Shown here: piece by piece, positions 16,891-25,627 of the stretch
Numbering within the stretch: the stretch's first letter is position 1
How the letters are laid out: every line of letters starts with the position of its first letter
NCBI RefSeq assembly: GCF_019511375.1
Contig: NZ_JAEUAO010000004.1
Span: 248,001-312,000, forward strand
From: Rhizobium herbae
GTDB lineage: Bacteria > Pseudomonadota > Alphaproteobacteria > Rhizobiales > Rhizobiaceae
Reading direction: 5' to 3'
Length of the DNA: 64,000 nt
Notes under the pieces: model-generated
What the model was told of the DNA's origin: nothing
Seen by the model: only the letters and a program-made list of their open reading frames with translations
Databases searched by the model: none
Position numbers and translations under genes: made by a program

Positions 16891-17544
16891 TTAGAAATTG
16901 CTAATATTAGTGCGGCACTGATCCGGATGAGCCTTTGCAAATGCGGGAAGCCGTTCGCATGTCATGGCGATTGCCGCGGCGCGCGGGCAGGTGGAAAGAT
17001 CAACGTTCCACCGGCGGGCATTGTAGATCTGCGGCACGAGGCAGAGATCAGCCATCGTCGGCTGGTCGCCGTGGCAGAATTCGCCGGTTTCTCGCGTGTC
17101 CAGCATCCGCTCGAAGGCACCCAGGCCATCGCCGATGAATTTGCGCATCCATGCCGATCGAGCCGCATCCGGGTCTTGCGATTGCTGCATGACATGGACG
17201 ACGACGCCCAGATTGCAGATCGGGTGAATGTCCATTGCAATTGCGTAGGACAGCGCCCGCACGCGCTGGCGCGCCACCGGGTCTAAGGGCAGGAGGCCGG
17301 AACCGGGCCGCGTCTCCGACAGATATTCGATGATCGCCAGCGACTGTGTCAGCATTTGCCCATCGATCTCAAGCGCTGGAACCAGGCCTTGCGGATTGCG
17401 GGCGAGGTGCTCCGCTTGCCTGTGTTCCCCGGCCAGAAGATCGATGGCCACGGAGCGATAGGGGATTGCCAGCATATTGAGCGCGATCCGCACCCGGTAG
17501 CTGGCCGAGGAACGCCAGTAGTCGAACAGAACCGTGTCGCTCAT
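16891..17544 (-). CDS. maiA: Maleylacetoacetate isomerase (zeta-class GST)
   Basis: 217 residues, the usual size. The N-terminal thioredoxin-like domain has FDYWRSSASYRVRIALNML, the zeta-class active-site motif with Ala in place of the Cys of the SSCS form, and NPQGLVPALEIDG with the glutathione cis-Pro. The C-terminal domain has FCHGDQPTMADLCLVPQ. It isomerises maleylacetoacetate to fumarylacetoacetate. It lies 10 bases downstream of fahA on the same strand, completing the homogentisate branch of tyrosine breakdown. Confidence 0.95.
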   Translation of the reverse strand: MSDTVLFDYWRSSASYRVRIALNMLAIPYRSVAIDLLAGEHRQAEHLARNPQGLVPALEIDGQMLTQSLAIIEYLSETRPGSGLLPLDPVARQRVRALSYAIAMDIHPICNLGVVVHVMQQSQDPDAARSAWMRKFIGDGLGAFERMLDTRETGEFCHGDQPTMADLCLVPQIYNARRWNVDLSTCPRAAAIAMTCERLPAFAKAHPDQCRTNISNF

Positions 17545-17554
17545 GACGAGGCCC

Positions 17555-18571
17555 TCAGCGCTTCTCGTATTGCATGACGGTCTGCTCGATCGCCCCGAAA
17601 ATCGAATGTCCTGCCTTGTCCTTCATCTCGATGCGGACGGTATCGCCAAACCGCATGAACGGCGTAACGGCAGCCCCTGTCTCGATTGTTTCGATCGTGC
17701 GCAGTTCGGCGATGCAGGAATAGCCGACGCCACCTTCCGACACCGGCTTGCCCGGCTCGCCGTCGAGCTTGTTGGAAACCGTGCCCGAGCCGATGATGGA
17801 GCCGGCTGAGAGTGTCCGGGTCTTGGCGGCATGGGCAATGAGCTGGCCGAAATCGAAGGTCATGTCGACGCCGGCATCGGCGCGGCCGAAAGGCTTGCCA
17901 TTCAGGTCGACGAGCAGGGGCAGGTGTAGCTTGCCACTGTCCCAGGCGCTGCCCAGTTCATCCGGCGTCACCGCAACGGGCGAGAAGGCGGAAGAGGGTT
18001 TGGACTGGAAGAAGCCGAAGCCCTTGGCGAGTTCGGCGGGGATCAGCCCGCGCAGGGAGACGTCGTTGACGAGCATCACCAGCCGAATCGCCGCGCGGGC
18101 TTCGTCGATCGTCGCTCCCATCGGTACGTCGTCGACGATGACGGCGATCTCTGCCTCCATGTCGATGCCCCAGGATTCGTCGGCCATGACGATCGGATCG
18201 CGCGGACCGATGAAGCTGTCCGAGCCGCCCTGGTACATCAGCGGGTCGGTCCAGAACGTTACCGGCATTTCGGCATTGCGGGCCTTGCGTACCAGCTCGA
18301 CGTGATTGACATAGGCCGAACCATCCGCCCACTGATAGGCGCGCGGCAGCGGCGAGGCGGCTTCGTGTTCATGAAACCGCATCGACGGCTGCGCGCCGGC
18401 CTCCAGCCCTTCGGCCACCGCGGCGAGACGTGGTGCCACGTGTTCCCAGTCGTCCAGCGCCGCCTGCAGTGTTCGGGCGATATGGCCGACCTCAGAGCAG
18501 CGGGTGAGGTCGCGGGAGACGACGACCAACCGGCCGTCACGGGTCGAATCCTTGAGCGTTGCAAGTTTCAT
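17555..18571 (-). CDS. fahA: Fumarylacetoacetate hydrolase
   Basis: 338 residues. FAA hydrolase fold with the metal-binding acidic motif (SWGIDMEAEIAVIVDDVPMG), PLPRAYQWADGSAYVNHVEL near residue 75 and the late GSGTVSNK stretch. It splits fumarylacetoacetate (4-fumarylacetoacetate) into fumarate and acetoacetate, the final step of the homogentisate pathway. It sits between hmgA and maiA, and the 184-base gap to hmgA is largely occupied by a RIME-like repeat. Confidence 0.94.
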   Translation of the reverse strand: MKLATLKDSTRDGRLVVVSRDLTRCSEVGHIARTLQAALDDWEHVAPRLAAVAEGLEAGAQPSMRFHEHEAASPLPRAYQWADGSAYVNHVELVRKARNAEMPVTFWTDPLMYQGGSDSFIGPRDPIVMADESWGIDMEAEIAVIVDDVPMGATIDEARAAIRLVMLVNDVSLRGLIPAELAKGFGFFQSKPSSAFSPVAVTPDELGSAWDSGKLHLPLLVDLNGKPFGRADAGVDMTFDFGQLIAHAAKTRTLSAGSIIGSGTVSNKLDGEPGKPVSEGGVGYSCIAELRTIETIETGAAVTPFMRFGDTVRIEMKDKAGHSIFGAIEQTVMQYEKR

Positions 18572-18602
18572 GTTCTTTGCTTCCGTAGTTTGTTCATGGC
18601 TT

Positions 18603-18718
18603 GCCCCTCACCCTAGCCCTCTCCCCGCATGCGGGGAGAGGGGACGACGGAGGTTTGCCGCTGGTTCCTTCTCCCCGTCTTGGCGGGGAGAAGGTGCCCG
18701 ATAGGGCGGATGAGGGGC
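18603..18718. repeat. RIME-like palindromic mosaic element
   Basis: 116 bp bounded by GCCCCTCA (18603) and TGAGGGGC (18711-18718). Inside are two hairpins: CCTCTCCCCGC-AT-GCGGGGAGAGG and CCTTCTCCCCG-N6-CGGGGAGAAGG. The layout is that of the rhizobium-specific intergenic mosaic elements. It fills the gap between hmgA and fahA and may stabilise or partly terminate the shared transcript. Confidence 0.85.
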
Positions 18719-18755
18719 ATTGTAGTGCAGATCAGGTGCAGCTCCGAAGTCTACT

Positions 18756-20120
18756 TCACTTGATTCCCGGCGTCCCGTCGAACTTGCGCTCCAGGCCGTC
18801 CCAGCATTCGAGATAGTTGTCCTGCAGCGTCTCCAGTTCGGCGGCGTAGCGCGTCAACTGCTGCGGGTAACGGGTCTCGAACATGAAGGCCATGGTGTGG
18901 TCGAGCTTGACCGGCTTCAGCTCGACATTGGAGGCCTTTTCGAAGCCCATTGAATCCGGACCGTGCGGCAGCATCATATTGTGCAGGCTCATGCCGCCCG
19001 GCACGAAGCCCTGTTCCTTGGCGTCGTATTGCCCATGGATCAGGCCCATGAACTCGCTCATGATGTTGCGGTGGTACCAGGGCGGACGGAACGTGTGCTC
19101 GGCGACCAGCCAGCGCGGCGGGAAGATGACGAAATCGACATTGGCGGTGCCCGATTCCTCCGTCGGCGCCGTCAGCACGGTGAAGATCGACGGATCGGGA
19201 TGGTCGAACAGGATGGCGCCGACGGGCGAGAAGGTCCTGAGATCATATTTGAACGGCGCGTAGTTGCCGTGCCAGGCGACGACGTCGAGCGGCGAATGGC
19301 CGATCTCGGTGACATAGAACTTGCCGCACCATTTGACATGCACTCGGCACGGCGTCTCCTTGTCTTCATAGCTTGCAACCGGCGTCTTGAAGTCACGCGG
19401 GTTGGCGAGGCAATTGGCACCGATCGGGCCGCGATCCGGCAGCGTGAACTTGGCGCCGTAGTTCTCGCAGATGTAGCCGCGCCATTCCGGCCCATCACCG
19501 AGGCGCGACACCTTGAACATCATGCCGCGCGGGATGAGGCAGATCTCGGATGGCTCGACATCGATGATGCCCATTTCGGTGAAGACGCGCATGCTGCCAA
19601 GCTGCGGCACGACCAGCAGTTCGCCGTCGGCGTTGAAGAAATAGTCGTCGATCATGTCTTCATTGAAGACATAGGCATGCGCGGCCATGCCGACCTGGGT
19701 CATGACATCGCCCGCAGCCGTCATCGTGCGGATACCGGCGAGGAAGTCGAGCTTTTCCGTGGGCGCCGGGATCGGGTTCCAGCGCAGCTGGCCGAGCGGC
19801 AGAGAGTGGTCGTCCAGGCATGGGGCCGATTTCCAGAAGGGATAGCTCGCATTGGAGAAACGGCGGGTGTGGCGCACGCTCGGGCGGATGCGGTAGAGCC
19901 AGGAGCGCTCGTTGGTGCCACGCGGTGCGGTGAAGGGGGAACCGGAGAGCTGTTCGGCATAGAGTCCATAATTGCACTTCTGCGGACTGTTCTGTCCCTG
20001 CGGCAGCGCGCCGGGCAGGGATTCGGTCTCGAAGTCGTTGCCGAAGCCCGGCATGTATTGCGGGTTGTTGGCCACGGCATCGACCGCGAACCCCTTGGCT
20101 TTCTCCAACATGGCTTGCAC
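18756..20120 (-). CDS. hmgA: Homogentisate 1,2-dioxygenase
   Basis: 454 residues, normal length. It opens the ring of homogentisate with O2 and ferrous iron to give maleylacetoacetate. Seen: [18 protein letters not shown] near the N-terminus, and the C-terminal iron-binding region with [20 protein letters not shown]. First gene of the hmgA-fahA-maiA set. It is divergent from a MarR regulator (start 20179), and the 58-bp gap contains a GTTAC-N4-GTAAC dyad, so it is likely under that regulator's control. Confidence 0.97.
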   Translation of the reverse strand: MQAMLEKAKGFAVDAVANNPQYMPGFGNDFETESLPGALPQGQNSPQKCNYGLYAEQLSGSPFTAPRGTNERSWLYRIRPSVRHTRRFSNASYPFWKSAPCLDDHSLPLGQLRWNPIPAPTEKLDFLAGIRTMTAAGDVMTQVGMAAHAYVFNEDMIDDYFFNADGELLVVPQLGSMRVFTEMGIIDVEPSEICLIPRGMMFKVSRLGDGPEWRGYICENYGAKFTLPDRGPIGANCLANPRDFKTPVASYEDKETPCRVHVKWCGKFYVTEIGHSPLDVVAWHGNYAPFKYDLRTFSPVGAILFDHPDPSIFTVLTAPTEESGTANVDFVIFPPRWLVAEHTFRPPWYHRNIMSEFMGLIHGQYDAKEQGFVPGGMSLHNMMLPHGPDSMGFEKASNVELKPVKLDHTMAFMFETRYPQQLTRYAAELETLQDNYLECWDGLERKFDGTPGIK

Positions 20121-20136
20121 CTCCTCCGTCTATATG

Positions 20137-20150
20137 GTTACAAACGTAAC
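20137..20150. promoter_or_regulatory. Candidate MarR operator between hmgA and its regulator
   Basis: GTTAC-AAAC-GTAAC dyad, with one more GTAAC half site at 20160-20164, in the 58-bp gap between the divergent hmgA and marR-type genes. Position and symmetry fit a shared operator; binding is inference. Confidence 0.65.
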
Positions 20151-20178
20151 TGTCAATTTTGTAACTATCAAGGAAGCC

Positions 20179-20622
20179 ATGGACGACTTCGATCTGGAGC
20201 AATTTGTGCCATTTCGTCTCAATCGCGCGGCGGAGTTCATCGCGCTGCGCTTTGCCGCCGCCTACAAGGCCGAATACGGCCTGACACGGCCGGAGTGGCG
20301 GACGCTGGCGGCGCTCGGCAGCTCAGGGCGCATGACGGCGACCGAGGTCGGCGTTCATTCGACCATGCACAAGACCAAGGTCAGCCGCGCCGTCTTCGCG
20401 CTGGAGGAACGCCGCTGGCTGAAGCGGACGCAGCACGAGGACGACCGCCGGGTCGAACATCTGGAGCTGACGGCGGCCGGGATCAAGGCCTATCGGGAAC
20501 TGACGCGGCTTGCGCGCGCCTATTCGGCAGAGCTGGAAAACCTGCTGGGAAGCGACGGCCTCAAGGCCCTGTCGTCCGGGCTGACCGCCGTTGAAAACGC
20601 CATGGTGAAACGGCGCCGCTGA
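20179..20622 (+). CDS. MarR family transcriptional regulator of the homogentisate genes
   Basis: 147 residues. Winged helix in the MarR arrangement, with a recognition region MTATEVGVHSTMHKTKVSRAV and the wing KRTQHEDDRRVEHLELTAAG (conserved D-D-R-R). I chose ATG 20179, with AAGGA before it, because earlier in-frame starts would run through the operator region. Divergent from hmgA, so probably a repressor answering to a pathway intermediate such as homogentisate (HmgR-like); the ligand is inferred. Terminator-like palindrome CGTTGGC-AA-GCCAACG at 20632-20647. Confidence 0.88.
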   Translation: MDDFDLEQFVPFRLNRAAEFIALRFAAAYKAEYGLTRPEWRTLAALGSSGRMTATEVGVHSTMHKTKVSRAVFALEERRWLKRTQHEDDRRVEHLELTAAGIKAYRELTRLARAYSAELENLLGSDGLKALSSGLTAVENAMVKRRR

Positions 20623-20631
20623 GCACACTTT

Positions 20632-20647
20632 CGTTGGCAAGCCAACG
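20632..20647. terminator. Short perfect hairpin after the MarR gene
   Basis: CGTTGGC-AA-GCCAACG, 7-bp stem with a 2-base loop, 10 bases past the stop; no adjacent T tract. Confidence 0.4.
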
Positions 20648-20677
20648 ATTCGACTGCTTGGCTTTTCTTGTTTGTCG

Positions 20678-20720
20678 CAGGTTTTGATCGGAAAACCGTG
20701 GGACACTTTTCCGACACCTG
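20678..20720. repeat. Degenerate rhizobial palindromic repeat
   Basis: CAGGT...ACCTG outer arms and CGGAAAA-N11-TTTTCCG inner arms. It resembles the widespread rhizobial intergenic motif containing GATCCCGAAAAGTG and CGGTTTTCGG, and is related to the element at 43037-43081. It lies between the convergent MarR and Lrp genes. Confidence 0.55.
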
Positions 20721-20731
20721 TTCAGGCACGC

Positions 20732-21211
20732 TCAATGCCTGCCGCGCTGGCGGACCGGTAGTCCCTGAAAATCCTTCAGTGTCGCCAGCACGATCGATGT
20801 TTTCACATGCTGCACGCTGTCATGCGGCAAGAGCACTTCGTTGACGAAGTGTGACAGGCCGGCAAGGTCATAGGTGACGACCTTGAGGTGATAGTCCATT
20901 TCGCCGGTCAGTGCGTAGCATTCGAGCACCTCCGGCAGATCGGCGATCAGGGCGGCGAAACGCTTCGCATTGTCGCGATTGTGGGTGGCAAGCGTGACGG
21001 CGATCACGACCATCAGATCAAGCCCGAGTCGGCCGCGGTCGAGCACGGCGCGGTAGCCGTGAATGAAGCCTTCCGCCTCCAGCCGGGCGCGGCGACGGGA
21101 ACATTGCGACGGCGACAGAGCGATCAGATCCGACAGTTCGTTGTTGGTCAGGCGGCCGTCGCGCTGCAATTCGGCAAGGATCTTCAGGTCATAGCCGTCC
21201 ATCTGTTCCAT
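20732..21211 (-). CDS. Lrp/AsnC family transcriptional regulator
   Basis: 159 residues. N-terminal helix-turn-helix (DLKILAELQRDGRLTNNELSDLIALSPSQCSRR) and C-terminal RAM/AsnC ligand domain (about 75-150, VLECYALTGEMDYHLKVVTYD). Start could be 21211 or the second Met at 21202. Divergent from hpd with 130 bp between, containing a CAGATC-N7-GATCTG dyad. By position it is likely the amino-acid-responsive regulator of hpd, sensing tyrosine or phenylalanine; that is inference. Confidence 0.92.
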   Translation of the reverse strand: MEQMDGYDLKILAELQRDGRLTNNELSDLIALSPSQCSRRRARLEAEGFIHGYRAVLDRGRLGLDLMVVIAVTLATHNRDNAKRFAALIADLPEVLECYALTGEMDYHLKVVTYDLAGLSHFVNEVLLPHDSVQHVKTSIVLATLKDFQGLPVRQRGRH

Positions 21212-21238
21212 TTGTGCATGCCTTCGTCAAATTTCGCA

Positions 21239-21257
21239 CAGATCGTGCGCTGATCTG
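21239..21257. promoter_or_regulatory. Dyad between the Lrp-type gene and hpd
   Basis: CAGATC (21239-21244), 7-base spacer, GATCTG (21252-21257), located 27 bases upstream of the Lrp-type start and 86 bases upstream of hpd. A candidate binding site for the Lrp-type regulator. Confidence 0.5.
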
Positions 21258-21342
21258 GTTATAACACGCAAGAATGCAAGCACAATGCACGGGATTTGCG
21301 TCATGATCGCCTCGACAGTCGATGAGTTCAGAGGAGAGAACC

Positions 21343-22455
21343 ATGGGACCCTTCCCGCATGACGCACCCCCGTCCGGCATCACCGCCGAGAACCCGGCAG
21401 GAACCGATGGCTTCGAATTTGTCGAGTTCGCCCATCCCGAGCCGGAACAGCTGAGAGAACTGTTCACGCGCATGGGCTACACCTGCGTTGCCAAGCACCG
21501 CACGAAGGACGTCACCGTCTGGCGCCAGGGCGACATCAACTATCTCATCAATGCCGAGCCGGGCAGCCATGCCATGCGCTTCGTCGCCGATCACGGCCCC
21601 TGCGCGCCGTCCATGGCCTGGCGCGTCGTCGATGCCAGACATGCTTTCGAGCACGCCGTATCCAAGGGCGCGACGCCCTATGAAGGCAAGGACAAGGCGC
21701 TTGACGTGCCGGCCATCGTCGGCATCGGCGGGTCGCTGCTTTATTTCATCGAGACCTACGGCAAGCAGGGTTCGCCCTATGAAGCCGAATTCGAATGGCT
21801 GGGCGAACGCGATCCGAAGCCGGAGGGCGTCGGCTTCTATTATCTCGATCACCTGACCCACAACGTCTATCGCGGCAACATGGACAAGTGGTGGGACTTC
21901 TACCGCGAACTCTTCGGTTTCAAGCAGATCCACTTCTTCAACATCGATGGCCGCATCACGGGTCTGACGAGCCGGGCGATCACCTCGCCCTGCGGCAAGA
22001 TCCGCATACCTCTGAACGAATCCAAGGATGATACCAGCCAGATCGAGGAATATCTGCGCAAGTACAAGGGCGAGGGCATCCAGCACATTGCTGTCGGCAC
22101 GGAGGGCATTTACGACGCCACCGACAAACTCGCGGCCAATGGTCTGAAATTCATGCCGGGTCCGCCTGATACCTATTACGAACTGTCGCATGAGCGCGTG
22201 CACGGCCACGACGAACCGATCGAGCGGATGAAGCAGCACGGTATCCTGATCGACGGCGAAGGCGTGGTGGATGGCGGCACGACCCGCATCCTGCTGCAGA
22301 TCTTCTCGAAAACCGTCATTGGCCCGATCTTCTTCGAGTTCATCCAGCGCAAGGGCGATGAAGGCTTCGGCGAAGGCAACTTCCGGGCGCTGTTCGAGTC
22401 AATCGAGGCCGACCAGATCCGTCGCGGCGTTCTCCATCCGGCGGCAGCCGAATAA
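21343..22455 (+). CDS. hpd: 4-hydroxyphenylpyruvate dioxygenase
   Basis: 370 residues from ATG 21343, which has AGAGGAGAG just upstream (an ATG at 21322 in frame has no site). Two vicinal-oxygen-chelate domains; the second has YLDHLTHNVYRG (iron His), GIQHIAVGTEGIYD (iron His) and an iron-Glu region near PIFFEFIQRKGDEGFGEGNF. It converts 4-hydroxyphenylpyruvate to homogentisate, feeding hmgA. It is separated from hmgA by the two regulators, so the pathway is split into two transcription units. Confidence 0.96.
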   Translation: MGPFPHDAPPSGITAENPAGTDGFEFVEFAHPEPEQLRELFTRMGYTCVAKHRTKDVTVWRQGDINYLINAEPGSHAMRFVADHGPCAPSMAWRVVDARHAFEHAVSKGATPYEGKDKALDVPAIVGIGGSLLYFIETYGKQGSPYEAEFEWLGERDPKPEGVGFYYLDHLTHNVYRGNMDKWWDFYRELFGFKQIHFFNIDGRITGLTSRAITSPCGKIRIPLNESKDDTSQIEEYLRKYKGEGIQHIAVGTEGIYDATDKLAANGLKFMPGPPDTYYELSHERVHGHDEPIERMKQHGILIDGEGVVDGGTTRILLQIFSKTVIGPIFFEFIQRKGDEGFGEGNFRALFESIEADQIRRGVLHPAAAE

Positions 22456-22477
22456 GGAACCCCACACATTCGATCCA

Positions 22478-22506
22478 GGCCCTGCCGGCTTCCCGCCGGC
22501 GGGGCC
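22478..22506 (+). terminator. Hairpin after hpd
   Basis: GGCCC-T-GCCGGC and GCCGGC-G-GGGCC arms around a 5-base loop, 23 bases after the hpd stop. The T tract after it is short. Confidence 0.65.
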
Positions 22507-22711
22507 CTTGTCCATTCGGTGATCTTTCGCTGTTCGTGAAGCGGCAAGGCATTGCCGGGGCGCCTGCTGCGCACAAGCGGGCTGCCGTCCTGCCCTTGAT
22601 TACTTTGCGACCTTCCTTCTTCGGACAAATTTTCGTATTTCATGAATGCGCTCAATCGGCGCGACTCGCCATATTTCGCGATGGTGCTGTATTGCGCGCC
22701 CCCTACAATGA

Positions 22712-23644
22712 ATGCGGCAATACGGAATCGGTGCGATGGATGATATAGCGGCCAGTCTTGCGTCATTAACAGACGACACCGAAGTCCTGATCGCGCTCTA
22801 CGATCATGACGATCGCCTGCGCTACGCCAACCGGGCCTTCCGCTCGACCTTCCATCTTCACGACGACGAGACGCCGCTTTGGCCGGATCTGATGCGGCGC
22901 AATCATGCGCTCGGCCGCGGCACCGTCATCAGCGTGCCCGACTTCGAGGCCTGGGTGGTCTCGGCCCAGTCGCGGCGCGGCAAGGTTCCGTTCAGGGCCT
23001 TCGAGACCGATGTCGTCGGCGGCCGCTGGCTGTGGATGACCGAAACCGTCGATCGCAACGGCTGGATGCTGTGCATTGCCAACGACATCACCCATTTGCG
23101 CGCCGATGAGCGTACGTTGCGGCAGGATCGCGACTTCGCCCTGAAAGCCTCCCAGACCGACGAACTGACCGGCATTTCCAACCGCCGCTACATGATGTCG
23201 AAGCTCGAGGAGATGGTGCAGAGCCAAGCCGCGGCAGGCTCGGGGAGGGGCTGCATCTGCATTCTCGACATCGATTTTTTCAAGGGCATCAATGACCTGT
23301 ACGGCCATCAGACGGGCGACGACATTCTCCTCGATTTTGCGCGCCGGGTGCATCCGGTGGTGCGGCGTCACGATTGCTTCGGGCGCATCGGTGGTGAGGA
23401 GTTCATGCTGATCTTTCCGGAGACGACATTGCCGGAAGGTCGCAAAATCGTCGATCGGGTGCTGGACAAGGTGCGCACCGCGCGCCCGCTACCGTCGGCA
23501 CCGCAGTTTTTCTATACCTGTTCCGCCGGCATTGCCGTGCTGGAGCGGGGTGATACCGCAAGGTCGCTCTATTCGCGGGCCGATGCCGCGCTTTACGAGG
23601 CCAAGCATTCCGGCCGCGACCGGATCGCCGTCAGCCTGCGCTAA
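22712..23644 (+). CDS. Diguanylate cyclase with N-terminal PAS-like domain
   Basis: 310 residues (302 if ATG 22736 is used; neither start has a strong ribosome-binding site). Residues about 20-125 form a PAS-like sensor (LIALYDHDDRLRYANRAFRSTF). The GGDEF domain follows, with DELTGISNRRYM, the metal-site DIDFFKGINDLYGH and the signature GGEEF. An RxxD inhibitory site (RRHD) is present five residues before GGEEF, so product feedback is likely. It makes cyclic di-GMP from GTP. No membrane segment, so cytoplasmic. Its stop overlaps the convergent aminotransferase stop by 3 bases. Confidence 0.93.
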   Translation: MRQYGIGAMDDIAASLASLTDDTEVLIALYDHDDRLRYANRAFRSTFHLHDDETPLWPDLMRRNHALGRGTVISVPDFEAWVVSAQSRRGKVPFRAFETDVVGGRWLWMTETVDRNGWMLCIANDITHLRADERTLRQDRDFALKASQTDELTGISNRRYMMSKLEEMVQSQAAAGSGRGCICILDIDFFKGINDLYGHQTGDDILLDFARRVHPVVRRHDCFGRIGGEEFMLIFPETTLPEGRKIVDRVLDKVRTARPLPSAPQFFYTCSAGIAVLERGDTARSLYSRADAALYEAKHSGRDRIAVSLR

Positions 23645-24450
23645 ATCAGCCGGGCCCGGATCAGGCCGCGCAGCGAGTTGCCCATGAACAATGTTCCGTT
23701 GCGCAGGTCGCCAAGCGTCAGGCGCTGGACGCGGGCGCGGCGGGCGCAGATCAATTCGGTCCTGAGCACGCCGGCCAGCAGCCCGCAGGAAATCGGCGGC
23801 GTTTTCAGGACGCCCGAGCCGTCGTCGATGAAAAGCGAGGTGATCGTGCCCTCGCACGGCTCGCCCTTCTCGTTGAGCAGCAGGACTTCGTCGGCAGCTG
23901 CGGGCGGGTACTCGCCCCGCGCTTGCTCGTAGATCTCGCGCCTGGTGGTCTTGTGGCGCAGGAGCTTGTTGGCCGAATCGAGGCGGGCGGCGGCGACAGC
24001 GACGCGCCAGACGGTGGTTTCCGGAAGCGGCGTGAAGGGCGCGGTGGTAATGGCGATGTCGCCGGAAGGGCTGAGCGTGAGGCGAACGCGCAGGGGTGAT
24101 TGCGAAAATTCTGCTGTGGTATCCGCGGTGTTACCCCCCTCTGCCCTGCCGGGCATCTCCCCCTCAAGGGGGGAGATCACAAGTGGCGCGAATTCACTGC
24201 CCACGGACCCTTGGGATGTCGCGTGCGGTTGAGGCGAATAATCTCCCCCCTTGAGGGGGAGATGTCCCGGAGGGACAGAGGGGGGTAAAGCCTCTGCAAT
24301 CGCTTCTGCCAGACGTCGCTCCGCCGTTTCCGCCCCCGCAAACCCTAACCGCCCGGCCGATCTTTTCAGTCGGGCGAGGTGCAGCCGCAGGCGGACGATG
24401 CCGGTGCCGGGCTCCCATCGCATCGTTTCGATCAGGGAAAAATCCGTCAT
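23641..24450 (-). CDS. Class IV aminotransferase (PabC-like, 4-amino-4-deoxychorismate lyase candidate) with an in-frame repeat insertion
   Basis: 269 residues. PLP fold-type IV features are seen: LRHKTTRREIYEQA (candidate PLP lysine) and NEKGEPCEGTITSLF. The start overlaps the end of pabB by ATGA, so it probably makes 4-aminobenzoate with that gene. Residues about 55-106 (PPSVPPGHLPLKGG ... ISPLEGEMPGRAEGG) are encoded by a 154-bp palindromic mosaic repeat and interrupt the N-terminal part, between IAEAL and the SPLRVRLTL strand. The frame stays open through the repeat. Whether the enlarged protein is active is unknown. Confidence 0.85.
   Translation of the reverse strand: MTDFSLIETMRWEPGTGIVRLRLHLARLKRSAGRLGFAGAETAERRLAEAIAEALPPSVPPGHLPLKGGDYSPQPHATSQGSVGSEFAPLVISPLEGEMPGRAEGGNTADTTAEFSQSPLRVRLTLSPSGDIAITTAPFTPLPETTVWRVAVAAARLDSANKLLRHKTTRREIYEQARGEYPPAAADEVLLLNEKGEPCEGTITSLFIDDGSGVLKTPPISCGLLAGVLRTELICARRARVQRLTLGDLRNGTLFMGNSLRGLIRARLI
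24133..24286. repeat. Palindromic mosaic repeat inserted inside the pabC-like gene
   Basis: 154 bp with perfect 11-bp terminal inverted repeats ACCCCCCTCTG (24133) and CAGAGGGGGGT (ends 24286). Each end also carries an inner hairpin built from ATCTCCCCC/GGGGGAGAT blocks. The same ends are found at 48783-48900, where the element is intergenic; the two copies differ mainly in the length and sequence of the central spacer. On the minus strand it is translated without a stop. Confidence 0.92.
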
Positions 24451-25613
24451 CGCTCGATCCAGGCGTCACCGACCGCAAAACGGGCCTTCAGCAGGCATTC
24501 CTCGTACTCCGCTTCGGCGGTCGAATCGAAGACGATGCCGCCGCCGACGTTGAAGACGGCTTCGCCATCCGCAAACAGCGACAGGGTGCGGATGGCCACG
24601 TTGAAGCGCATGGTGCCGTCCGGCGCGATGAAGCCGATCGAGCCGCAATAGGCGTCGCGCGGCCCGGCTTCCAGATCGTGCAGGATTTCCATCGCCCGCA
24701 TTTTCGGCGCGCCGGTGACCGAGCCACAGGGGAACAGGGCTTCGAAGATTTGGGTGATACCGACATCGGGCAGCAGTTTCGCCCGGACGTGGCTCACCAT
24801 CTGGTGCACCGTCGGATAGGTCTCGACATCGAACAGGCGCGGGACTTCCAGCGTGCCGACCTCGGTGATGCGGGAGATGTCGTTGCGCAAGAGATCGACG
24901 ATCATCCGGTTCTCCGCCTGGGACTTCGGATCGGCCTGCATCTCGCGGATGATCTCCTCGTCCTCCGCCGGGCTTGCGCCGCGCGGGGCGGTGCCCTTCA
25001 TCGGATGGGTCTCGATCCAGCCTTGCTTGTCGACCTTGAAGAAAAGTTCCGGCGAGCGGGACAGAAGGGCAGGGCCGTCGAGGGAGACGAGCGCGCCATA
25101 TTTCACCGGCTGCCGCTCGATCAGCGACCAGAAGGCGGCCAGCGGATCGCCGTTCCAGCGGGCGGTGACCGGCATGGTGAGATTGGCCTGGTAACAATCG
25201 CCCTGTCGCAGGTGCTGGTGCAGGCGGTCGAAGCGCTTCCTGTAGGCTTCGAAGTTCCAGCTTGCGCGCGGCTCGGTGATGAAGGGCTCGTTCTCGATGC
25301 GGCGCTTGGGCGCGCAAAGCGGATGTGCCTCGGCCGGCCCGTCGAAAACGCCGAAGGACATCAGCGGCGTGCGGCGGTTTTCCTCGGCAAAGGGAGCAAG
25401 CTTCCTTTCGAACAGATGGCCGGCCTCGTAGCTCATGAAGCCCGCAAGCCACTTTCCCGCCGCATGTGCGGCTTCCATGTCCTTAAGTCCGCGCCAGAAC
25501 TCAGCTTTCGTCCGTGCGGTGATGACATGCGTCGGCTCGGAGAAAACGGTCGTCCTGTCTTCGCTGTCGTCGCGGAAAAGGACAAAGGGGCCGGTGTCGG
25601 TCATGCTGCTCAT
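24447..25613 (-). CDS. pabB: Aminodeoxychorismate synthase component I
   Basis: 388 residues (385 from the in-frame ATG at 25604). Chorismate-binding domain with HPMKGTAPRG, ENRMIVDLLRNDISRITEVG, and the C-terminal PCGSVTGAPKMRAMEI and GGGIVFDSTAEAEYEE motifs. It aminates chorismate with ammonia from a PabA/TrpG subunit, not seen in this window. The downstream class IV aminotransferase overlaps it by 4 bases, which fits a pabB-pabC operon for folate synthesis. Confidence 0.93.
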   Translation of the reverse strand: MSSMTDTGPFVLFRDDSEDRTTVFSEPTHVITARTKAEFWRGLKDMEAAHAAGKWLAGFMSYEAGHLFERKLAPFAEENRRTPLMSFGVFDGPAEAHPLCAPKRRIENEPFITEPRASWNFEAYRKRFDRLHQHLRQGDCYQANLTMPVTARWNGDPLAAFWSLIERQPVKYGALVSLDGPALLSRSPELFFKVDKQGWIETHPMKGTAPRGASPAEDEEIIREMQADPKSQAENRMIVDLLRNDISRITEVGTLEVPRLFDVETYPTVHQMVSHVRAKLLPDVGITQIFEALFPCGSVTGAPKMRAMEILHDLEAGPRDAYCGSIGFIAPDGTMRFNVAIRTLSLFADGEAVFNVGGGIVFDSTAEAEYEECLLKARFAVGDAWIER

Positions 25614-25627
25614 GTCGGTATCCGCGT

